This document shows positions 34,409-41,638 of a stretch of 64,000 bases of DNA, piece by piece. Location of the stretch: NCBI RefSeq assembly GCF_000718255.1, contig NZ_JOFJ01000025.1, positions 1 to 64,000 on the forward strand, given 5' to 3'. Origin of the DNA: Spirillospora albida (lineage in GTDB: Bacteria; Actinomycetota; Actinomycetes; Streptosporangiales; Streptosporangiaceae). The notes under the pieces were generated by a model that saw only the letters and a list, made by a program, of their open reading frames with translations, was not told where the DNA came from and searched no databases. The position numbers and the translations under genes are program-made. How positions within the stretch are numbered: the first letter of the stretch is position 1; each line of letters begins with the position of its first letter.

Positions 34409-35611
34409 ATGACGGTGCTCTACGAGCCGCGACCGGACGCCGCCCGGGGCCTCGCCGCCCTGCTCGGCGGCGCCCTGTGGGCGGGCGACGCGGTGCGGGC
34501 CGCCGCGACGGCGGACGAGGTCGCGGCGCGGCTCGCCGCCGACCCGCGCGAGCCGCTCATCGTGGCGGGACCCGGCGCGCCGGCCGCGGACGCGCTGCGG
34601 ATCGCCGCCGAGCTGCGGACCGCCCGGCCCTGGACGGGCGTGGTCCTGCTGTGCGCGGACGCCGACGCCGACCTGCTGCGGGACGCCCTGCGCGCCGGGA
34701 TCCGGGAGATCGCCGACCCGCGCGACCCCGCCGGCGTCCGGGACGCGTGCACGCGGGCGCTGGAGGTGGCGCGGCACCTGGCGCCCCCGGCCGTCCCGGT
34801 CGGTGACACCGCCCCCGCCGGGGACGGGAAGATCGTCACGGTCGTGGGGACGAAGGGCGGCTGCGGCCGCACCACCCTCGCCACGAACCTCGCCGTGACC
34901 CTCGCGGCGGGCGGCGGGCGGGGCGTCCTCATCGTCGACCTGGACGTCCAGATGGGCGATGTCGCGGTCGCGCTCCAGCTGCACCCCGAACGCGGCATCG
35001 GCGACGCCGTCACCATGGCGGACCGCCTCGACGAGACCGGCCTGCGGTCCCTGCTCACGCACGCCCGGCCCGGCCTGGACGCGCTGCTCGCACCCGTCCG
35101 GCCCACCGACGGGGAGCACGTCGGCGGCGCGCTCGCCGGCGAGGTGCTGCGCCTGGCCCGCGGCATGTTCGACCACGTCGTCGTCGACACCCCCGCGCAC
35201 TTCTCCGACCCGCTGCTCGCCGCGCTGGAGATCACCGACCACACCCTGCTGATGGCGGCACCGGACGTCCTGACCCTGAAGAACACCCGGGTGGCGCTGG
35301 AGACCCTCGACCTGCTGGGGCATCCGGCCGGGCGGCGGACCGTGGTGCTGAACCGGTCCGGGTCGCCGGTGGGACTGACGATGGACGACGTCGAGCACAT
35401 CCTGCGGGTGCCGATCGGGGCGCACATCCCCTCCAGCGCGGACGTCCCCGCGTCCCTGAACAAGGGCGTGCCGCTGACCGCCGCGCAGCCCCGGCACGCG
35501 GTGAGCCGCGCCATCTCCGACCTCGCCGTCCGGCACCTGAACGCGGTGCCCGCCCCGGCCGCGTCCGGGCGCGGAAGGCGGCGGGGCCTGCGACGCAAGG
35601 AAGGTTCGTAG
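34409..35611 (+). CDS. cpaE: CpaE/TadZ-type MinD-like ATPase
   Basis: 400 aa. Residues ~1-125 form a degenerate receiver-like domain. A MinD/ParA-type fold follows: VVGTKGGCGRTTLATNLAVTL, LIVDLDVQMGDVAVALQL, VVVDTPAHFSDPLLAALE. The deviant Walker A reads K-G-G-C-G-R-T-T, with Arg where Lys normally contacts phosphate, so ATP hydrolysis may be lost as in some TadZ proteins. It localises the Tad apparatus. Confidence 0.9.
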   Translation: MTVLYEPRPDAARGLAALLGGALWAGDAVRAAATADEVAARLAADPREPLIVAGPGAPAADALRIAAELRTARPWTGVVLLCADADADLLRDALRAGIREIADPRDPAGVRDACTRALEVARHLAPPAVPVGDTAPAGDGKIVTVVGTKGGCGRTTLATNLAVTLAAGGGRGVLIVDLDVQMGDVAVALQLHPERGIGDAVTMADRLDETGLRSLLTHARPGLDALLAPVRPTDGEHVGGALAGEVLRLARGMFDHVVVDTPAHFSDPLLAALEITDHTLLMAAPDVLTLKNTRVALETLDLLGHPAGRRTVVLNRSGSPVGLTMDDVEHILRVPIGAHIPSSADVPASLNKGVPLTAAQPRHAVSRAISDLAVRHLNAVPAPAASGRGRRRGLRRKEGS

Positions 35612-35614
35612 ACC

Positions 35615-37021
35615 ATGGGACTCAACGACTACCTCGCCGGCCGGCGCGGCCCCGAGCCCTCGCGCCCCGAACCCGACGGCCCCGCCCCGGACGCCCCGGC
35701 GCCCGCGCCCCGGCACGTCCGGCCCGAGCCCGCGGAACGGCCCGCCGACGCCCTCTCCGCCGTCCGGCGGCGCGTCCACCGGTCGCTGCTGGAGGTGCTC
35801 GGCCCGCAGCTGTACGCGGACGTCGGCGGCGACGACGATCTGCGGCGCCGCGTCACCGAGACCGTCGAGGACGTCCTGACCTGGGAGGAGACCCCGCTCA
35901 CCGCCGCCGACCGGACCCGGGTCGTCGCGGACGTCACCGACGAGATCCTCGGCCACGGCCCCCTCGAGCCGCTGCTGCGCGACCCCGACGTCACCGAGAT
36001 CATGGTCAACGGCCCCGATCTGATCTTCATCGAGCGCGGCGGGCGGCTGACGGAGGTCGACGCCCACTTCCACGACGACGCCCACCTGCGGCGCGTCATC
36101 GACCGGATCGTGTCCCGCGTCGGCCGGCACGTCGACGAGGCCAGCCCGATGGTGGACGCCCGCCTGCCCGACGGCAGCCGCGTGAACGCCGTCGTCGGCC
36201 CGATCGCGCTGGACGGGTCGCTCCTCACCATCCGGAAGTTCGCGAAGGACCCCTACACCGTCGACGACCTGATCTCGTTCGGCACCATCACCGCGCCCGT
36301 CGCGGAACTCCTGGACGCCTGCGTCCGTGGCCGCCTCGACATGGTCATCAGCGGCGGCACCGGCTCGGGGAAGACGACCACGCTGAACGTGCTGTCGGGG
36401 TTCATCCCGCCCGGCGACCGGGTCGTCACGATCGAGGACGCCGCCGAACTGCAGCTGCGGCAGCGGCACGTCCTGCGGCTGGAGTCGCGGCCCCGCAACA
36501 CCGAGGGGCGCGGCGAGGTCACCATCCGGGACCTGGTCCGCAACGCCCTGCGCATGCGGCCCGACCGGATCGTCGTCGGCGAGGTCCGCGACGGCGCCGC
36601 CCTCGACATGCTCCAGGCCATGAACACCGGCCACGACGGCTCCCTCACCACCGTCCACGCCAACACGCCCCGCGACGCCCTCGCCCGCCTGGAGACGATG
36701 GTGCTGATGGCGGGCGTCGACCTGCCCGCCCGCGCGATCCGCGAGCAGATCGCCTCCGCCATCGACGTGATCATCCAGGTGTCCCGGATGAAGGACGGCG
36801 TCCGCCGCATCACCCACGTCAGCGAGGTCACCGGCATGGAGGGCGACATCGTCACCCTCCAGGACATCTTCGTCTTCGACTACCGCGCCGGCATGGACGA
36901 GACCGGCCGCTACCGGGGGACCCTCGTCCCGACCGGCCTCCGCCCGGCGTTCCTGGAGGAGATCGCCAAGGCGGGCGTGACCGTCCCACCGGGCCTCTTC
37001 GGACATACCGCGCCATGGTGA
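35615..37021 (+). CDS. cpaF: Tad pilus ATPase CpaF/TadA
   Basis: 468 aa secretion ATPase. Disordered Pro-rich N-terminus (~15-45), helical N-domain, GPLEPLLRDPDVTEIMVNGPD, Walker A SGGTGSGKTTTLNVLSG (~245), Asp box VVTIEDAAELQL, Walker B-like VVGEVRDGAALDMLQAMNTGHDGSLTTVHAN with His box. It powers pilus polymerisation together with TadB/TadC. It overlaps the next gene by 7 bases. Confidence 0.95.
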   Translation: MGLNDYLAGRRGPEPSRPEPDGPAPDAPAPAPRHVRPEPAERPADALSAVRRRVHRSLLEVLGPQLYADVGGDDDLRRRVTETVEDVLTWEETPLTAADRTRVVADVTDEILGHGPLEPLLRDPDVTEIMVNGPDLIFIERGGRLTEVDAHFHDDAHLRRVIDRIVSRVGRHVDEASPMVDARLPDGSRVNAVVGPIALDGSLLTIRKFAKDPYTVDDLISFGTITAPVAELLDACVRGRLDMVISGGTGSGKTTTLNVLSGFIPPGDRVVTIEDAAELQLRQRHVLRLESRPRNTEGRGEVTIRDLVRNALRMRPDRIVVGEVRDGAALDMLQAMNTGHDGSLTTVHANTPRDALARLETMVLMAGVDLPARAIREQIASAIDVIIQVSRMKDGVRRITHVSEVTGMEGDIVTLQDIFVFDYRAGMDETGRYRGTLVPTGLRPAFLEEIAKAGVTVPPGLFGHTAPW

Positions 37022-38937
37022 CGCTCCGGGCCGCCGCCTGGGCCGTCGCGCTGACGCTGGCGGTGTGCGTTCCGTCCCCGGGGGCGCTGGCCGCGCCGTC
37101 CGGGGAGGGATCCCTCGACGTCGGCGCGGTGCGGGCCGTGCCCGGGTCCGCGCAGTTCTACCTGAGCGCGCGGGGCCTGCCCGAGGGCGTCACGCTGGAC
37201 GAGGCGCGGATCACCGCGTCCGCCGGCGGCCGGGCGCTGCCCGCCACCGTCGAGGCGACCTCGTCCGGCCGCGCGGACGTCACCCGCACCGTGGTCATGG
37301 TGATCGACACCAGCGGCTCGATGAAGGGGCGCCCCCTCGCCGAGGCGCAGGACGCGGCCCGCCGCTACGCCGCCGCCGTCCCCGCGTCCCTCCGGATCGG
37401 GCTCGTCACCGCCGGGCTGCCCGCCCGCACCGTCCTCGCCCCCACCACCGACCGGGCCGCGTTCACCGCCGCCGCCGGGAACCTGCGCGCCGGGGCGAGG
37501 ACCGCCCTCTACGACGGCGTCGCCGCAGGCGTCGCGCTGCTGGCGGCCCAGCCGGCGGGGGAGCGGCGGCTGCTCGTCCTGTCGGACGGCGCCGACACCG
37601 CGTCCGCGACCTCCCTTCCGCTCCTCGCCCGGCGGCTCGACCGGCAGGACGGCTCCGTCGACGTCGTCGCGTTCGGCACCGGCACCGACCCCGCCGCGCT
37701 CCGGCGGATCGCCGACGCGGGGCGCGGCACCCTCCACCACGCCGCGCAGAGCGGCACCCTCGCCGGCGTGTTCCTGGACGCCGCCGCCGCGTTCACCGCC
37801 CCCGTCCGCGTCACCGTCGAGGTCCCGGCGGCCCTCGCCGCCCGCACCGCCCGGCTGTCGATCACCGCGGCGGCCGGGGGCCGCACGCTCGGCACCGGCG
37901 TCACCGTCGCGTTCGCCGCCGACCCCCGCGCCGCCACCGCCGGCGCGCCCCGCGCCGTGACCGCGTCCCCGGGGCCGCCGCCCTGGCTGTACTGGACGGG
38001 CGGCGCGGCCATGCTCGCCGCCGTCCTGCTCGGCGCCGCCACGATCGCCCCCGCCCGCCGCGGCCTCGGCCGCCGCCGCCTCGCCGAACTGGAGGGCCTC
38101 ACCGCCGGGCGCGCCGCCCCGCCCGGCGCCGCCTCCCGCGCCCTGCCGGACATGGCGCTCGCGCTCAGCGACAGGGTCGTCCGGGCGCGGGGCCTGCACG
38201 ACCGGCTCGCCGTCCAGCTGGAACAGGCCGGGATGCGGCTGCTGCCCCGCGAATGGCTGCTGCTGCGGGTCGGGACCGCCGCCGCGGCGCTGCTGGTCCT
38301 GGCCGTCCTGCTGTCGCCGCTGCTCGGGATCCTCCTCGGCCCGGCCGCCGCCTGGGCCGGGACGGCGGCCTACCGGCGGCGCCGCGCGTCCCGCCGCACC
38401 CGCCGGTTCGCCGAGCAGCTTCCGGACGCCCTCCAGCTCGTCGTCGGGTCGCTCCGCTCCGGGTTCTCCCTCGGGCAGGCCCTCGCGGCCCTCGTCCGGG
38501 AGTCCGCCGACCCCGTCGGCACCGAGTTCGGCCGCGCCCTCGCCGAGACCCGCATCGGCGTCGACCTGGAGGACGCCCTGGAGCGCACCGCCGAACGGAC
38601 CGCCTGCCGCGACCTGTCCTGGCTGGTCATGGCGATCCGGATCCAGCGGGAGGTCGGCGGCAACCTCGCCGAGATCATGGAGACGGCCGTGGAGACCATG
38701 CGGGAGCGCGCCCGGCTCCGCCGCCATGTCCACGCCCTCACCGCCGAGGGGCGCCTGTCCGCCTATGTGCTGATCGCGCTGCCGATCTGCGTCGGCGGCT
38801 GGATGTTCCTGATGCGCGGCGAGTACGTCCGCGTCCTCTACACCGAGCCGATCGGCATCGCGATGCTGGCCGGCGCCGTCCTGTTCGTCGCCGCCGGGTC
38901 GTTCTGGATGAGCCGCCTGATCAAGGTGGAGGTCTGA
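37015..38937 (+). CDS. tadB: VWA domain-TadB fusion protein
   Basis: 640 aa, about twice a usual TadB (~300 aa). Signal peptide (~1-27); an extracytoplasmic VWA domain (~90-265) with the MIDAS motif D-T-S-G-S in VVMVIDTSGSMKG, T in LVTAGLP and LLVLSDGADTAS; a beta linker; a membrane helix (~320-345); then the TadB/T2SSF domain (~380-640) with RFAEQLPDALQLVVGSLRSGFSLGQAL, LSWLVMAIRIQREVGGNLAEIME and a final helix pair. It is the inner-membrane platform of the Tad pilus. The fused VWA could bind a metal-dependent partner outside the membrane. Fusions of this kind occur in actinobacterial tad loci. Confidence 0.92.
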   Translation: MVTLRAAAWAVALTLAVCVPSPGALAAPSGEGSLDVGAVRAVPGSAQFYLSARGLPEGVTLDEARITASAGGRALPATVEATSSGRADVTRTVVMVIDTSGSMKGRPLAEAQDAARRYAAAVPASLRIGLVTAGLPARTVLAPTTDRAAFTAAAGNLRAGARTALYDGVAAGVALLAAQPAGERRLLVLSDGADTASATSLPLLARRLDRQDGSVDVVAFGTGTDPAALRRIADAGRGTLHHAAQSGTLAGVFLDAAAAFTAPVRVTVEVPAALAARTARLSITAAAGGRTLGTGVTVAFAADPRAATAGAPRAVTASPGPPPWLYWTGGAAMLAAVLLGAATIAPARRGLGRRRLAELEGLTAGRAAPPGAASRALPDMALALSDRVVRARGLHDRLAVQLEQAGMRLLPREWLLLRVGTAAAALLVLAVLLSPLLGILLGPAAAWAGTAAYRRRRASRRTRRFAEQLPDALQLVVGSLRSGFSLGQALAALVRESADPVGTEFGRALAETRIGVDLEDALERTAERTACRDLSWLVMAIRIQREVGGNLAEIMETAVETMRERARLRRHVHALTAEGRLSAYVLIALPICVGGWMFLMRGEYVRVLYTEPIGIAMLAGAVLFVAAGSFWMSRLIKVEV

Positions 38938-39848
38938 TGCTGCTGCTCGCCGGGCTCGCCGCCCTCTACGGCGGCATCGCCCTCGCCCTGCTGGCGGGAC
39001 GCCGGTCGCGGCGCGTCCCGGAGCGGCGCCTGGCGTCCCTCCGGCACGTCTACGGCCCGCCCGAGCCCGCCGCCGAACCCGAGGCGGAGCCGTTCGGCGA
39101 CCGCGTCCTCGCGCCCCTGGCCGCCCGCCTCGGCCGGATCGGCCGCCGCCTGACGCCCGCCGGCCTCATCGCCCGCCTGCACCGTTCCCTCGCCCTGGCC
39201 GGGAACCCCCCGTCCTGGACGGTCGAGCGCGTCATGCAGGCCAAGGGCGCCGCCCTCGGCGCGGGCGTGCTCCTCGGCGTCCTGTTCGGCGCGGGCCTCG
39301 GCGGCCCCGTGGCCTTCGTGCTCTGCGTCGCGCTGGGGGCGTCCGGCGGCTTCCTGCTCCCCGACCTGCTGATCCACAACCTCGGCACCCGCCGCCAGCT
39401 GGAGATCGCCAAGACGCTCCCGGACGTCCTGGACATGCTCACCATCGGTGTCGAGGCGGGCCTCGGGTTCGACGCCGCCATGGCCCAGGTGCGGCAGAAC
39501 GCCGAGGGGCCCCTCGCCGGCGAGTTCGCCCGCGTCCTGCAGGAGATGCGGATCGGCCTGCCCCGCGCCGACGCCCTCCGCGCCATGGCGGGCCGCACGA
39601 CCGTCGCCGAGCTCCGCGGTTTCGCCACCGCCGTCGTCCAGGCGGGTGAGCTGGGCATCCCGATCGCGGGCGTCCTGCGCGAGCAGGCCCGCGAGATGCG
39701 GCTGCGCCGCCGCCAGCGCGCCGAGGAGGCCGCCCAGAAGGTCCCCATCAAGATCCTCTTCCCGCTCCTGCTCTGCCTCTTCCCGGCCCTCTTCGTGATC
39801 ATCATCGGCCCGGGCGCCCTGCGGATCGTCCAGCTCTTCGGCACCTGA
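38937..39848 (+). CDS. tadC: Tad pilus inner-membrane protein TadC
   Basis: 303 aa; ATG 38937 shares the last A of the tadB TGA. N-terminal helix, cytoplasmic segment, two helices (~105-145), and T2SSF domain: RRQLEIAKTLPDVLDMLTIGVEAGLGFDAAMAQV, FATAVVQAGELGIPIAGVLREQAREMRLRRRQRAEEAAQKVPIKILFPLLLCLFPALFVIII. It pairs with TadB. Last gene of the operon. Confidence 0.94.
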   Translation: MLLLAGLAALYGGIALALLAGRRSRRVPERRLASLRHVYGPPEPAAEPEAEPFGDRVLAPLAARLGRIGRRLTPAGLIARLHRSLALAGNPPSWTVERVMQAKGAALGAGVLLGVLFGAGLGGPVAFVLCVALGASGGFLLPDLLIHNLGTRRQLEIAKTLPDVLDMLTIGVEAGLGFDAAMAQVRQNAEGPLAGEFARVLQEMRIGLPRADALRAMAGRTTVAELRGFATAVVQAGELGIPIAGVLREQAREMRLRRRQRAEEAAQKVPIKILFPLLLCLFPALFVIIIGPGALRIVQLFGT

Positions 39849-39894
39849 CGTTTCTCAAGCGCCCGACATTTCACCCAATCTCCTGCATCTGGAA

Positions 39895-40745
39895 ATGGTC
39901 CGCAACCGGCCCCAGCTCGTCCCCCTGATCCTGCGGACCGTCTTCGCTCTGGAGATGCCCGGCGAGGACGACCAGATCACCCTCGCCTCCGAGTCCTACG
40001 CCGCCGCCGACCCCATCGAGCTGCGCTGCGACTCGACCGTCCTGCTCGGATTCCCGGACACCCCGACCACGGGATCGTCGTGGAATCGCAGATGAGGTTC
40101 GACCCGGACAAGGAGTACAGCTGGCCCGCGTACCTCACGCTGTTGCGCCTGCGCCGCAAGTGCGACGTCACGCTCCTGGTCTTCTGCCCCAACGAATCCG
40201 TCGCTCGCAAATGCGGTAAACCAATCAAACTGGGGCATCCCAAGTTCTGCCTGGAGCCCCTGACGGTCCACCCCGGCCTTCTGCCGCCCATCACGGATCC
40301 GGCGAAGGCCCGCGAGATGCCGGAGCTCACCATCATGAGCGCCCCGGCCCATGCCGACGGCCCGACGGGCACGGAGGTCATCCAGAGCACCTCCGTCGCC
40401 CTCGAAGTGGTCCCGGACCACCTCAGGCTGCTCTGTCATGATTACCTGCAGGCACACCTGTCCGAAGCCGCCCGGGAGAACCTGGAGAAGGAAGTGCAGA
40501 CCAAGGGTTACGAGTGGCAGTCCGAGTTCGCCCGCACCCACCGCGCCGAGGGACGCGCCGAGGGACGCGCCGAAGGTGAGGCCCTCGGCGAGGCGAGGGC
40601 GATACTCCTCGTCCTGGCGACGCGCAAACTCCGCGTCCCCACCGACGTCCGCGAGCGCGTGACCTCCTGCACCGATGTCGAGCAGCTCGAACGCTGGCTT
40701 CAGCGCGCCGTCGTCGTCGACCACGCGCAGGACATCTTCGCCTGA
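39895..40745 (+). pseudogene. Frameshifted Rpn/YhgA-like transposase-nuclease family gene
   Basis: The product is split. Frame 1 (39895-40095) gives MVRNRPQLVPLILRTVFAL to DSTVLLGFPDTPTTG. Frame 2 (from ~40070; GTG 40080) continues IVVESQMRFDPDKEYSWPAYLTLLRLRRKCDVTLLVFCP. Joining the two restores the actinobacterial family with its PD-(D/E)xK-like I-V-V-E-x-Q. The break is a one-base loss near 40070 (ACG GG- ATC GTC). The C-terminus has the typical E-G-R-A-E-G repeat (HRAEGRAEGRAEGEALGEARA) and a short helical domain. It may be a pseudogene or an assembly error. Confidence 0.72.
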
Positions 40746-41128
40746 TCCGCTCGTCCACGCCTCCCGTCCCTTGTCACCTGGGATGGGAGGCGCGGATCCG
40801 GCCTCGGGCGCGCTCGTGCCCGCTCGGTCGCGTCCTCGCGCCGACCGTTGCGGGCGGCCTCGGCAGGCGGACGGACCACGGCGATCGCCTTATCTCCCCT
40901 GCCCCGGCTCTCCGGCAGCAGGGCCGCGGCCGTTCCAGCGCACGGAATTCGCCGCCTCGTACCGCAGTGGACCCGCCCCGGGGCCACCCCCGTCGAGCCC
41001 CTCGGCCGACACGGCCCCTACCCCTGACGGGGTCGGCCGGGCCGGGGGGGGCGGTTCGGCGGCGGAACCGCCCGCCGAGCGGGACGGTTGATGATCGGGA
41101 AGTTCTCGGTTCCTTTTTCGGTGTTTTT

Positions 41129-41156
41129 CTCAGGCCCGTCCCGGGGCGGCCGATGG
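41129..41156 (+). promoter_or_regulatory. FliA-type promoter with extended upstream element
   Basis: CTCA (41129-41132), 16 bases, GCCGATGG (41149-41156). The 36 bases ending at CTCAGG match about 30 of 36 with the promoter at 31.24 kb. The next protein start is 41582 or 41635, so the transcript would have a ~420-base leader containing the hairpin array. Confidence 0.72.
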
Positions 41157-41177
41157 GGATGGTGCAACGGCACGGCG

Positions 41178-41318
41178 GACGCGGGGGCGTCGCCGAGCCG
41201 GACCAGATCAAGGGACGTGGTGGACGCGGGGGGCGTCGCCGCATTCCGGACGGAGGGGCGTGGTCGACGCGGGGGCGTCATCACATCCCGGCACGATCGC
41301 CGCGGGGGCGGCATCGTG
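41178..41318 (+). repeat. Array of four G-loop hairpins
   Basis: GACGC-GGGG-GCGTC at 41178-41191, GACGC-GGGGG-GCGTC at 41223-41237, GACGC-GGGG-GCGTC at 41266-41279 (spacing 45 and 43 bp), then GCCGC-GGGG-GCGGC at 41299-41312 extended by CACGAT/ATCGTG to 41292-41318. The first three units also share flanking CGTGGT before the stem. It lies directly downstream of a FliA-type promoter. It may be a structured leader or small RNA, or a DNA repeat. Confidence 0.6.
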
Positions 41319-41581
41319 GACAACGCAGGCCGGCACGGTGACCTTGGGGGGATCACCGCGCCGGCCTTCGTCATGCCAGGCCAGGCCGTGCCCGGCAGCG
41401 GTGAATTCCGTCCCGGGTCGCGAACCCCTCGGCCGGACCGGCCCCTGCCGCTGAAGCGCCGGTCATGGGCGGTTCACGTGTTCGTACAGGCAGCGGGTGA
41501 GTGGGCGAGGCGGAGGTGCGGTCGCGGGGTCGACGGGTACGTGACCCTGCGTGTTCCGCCCATAGTGCGAGAGGTCCCACC

Positions 41582-41638
41582 ATGAGTGCCGATTCCGTGC
41601 CCATCGCCCGCAGTACGCGTTCCGGGACGTCCCGGTGA
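41582..41638 (+). CDS. Possible 18-aa leader peptide coupled to the oxidoreductase
   Basis: ATG 41582 follows GAGAGG by 7 bases. The frame encodes MSADSVPIARSTRSGTSR and its TGA overlaps the GTG start of the next gene (GTGA). The oxidoreductase GTG has a poor ribosome site of its own, so translation may depend on ribosomes finishing this frame. Confidence 0.45.
   Translation: MSADSVPIARSTRSGTSR

Larger units (their letters stand above)
40746..41581. other. 836-bp region without a supported gene
   Basis: It contains a hairpin GGCGGTTC (41050-41057) / GAACCGCC (41065-41072), a FliA-type promoter (41129-41156), an array of four GGGG-loop hairpins (41178-41312) and the ribosome site of a small leader ORF (41582). 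Frames that stay open here are Gly/Arg/Asp-rich and change frame between repeats, so none is called. Confidence 0.5.

Noticed and set aside
41178..41318. CRISPR array or CsrA-type RNA as explanation of the hairpin array
   Set aside because: Units are short stems with no constant-length spacers and no cas gene is near; the loops lack a clear A-N-G-G-A pattern and no csrA is seen.
41088..41585. 165-codon frame across the hairpin array
   Set aside because: Its Gly/Arg-rich repeats change frame between units, and the inverted repeats and promoter explain the sequence better than a protein.
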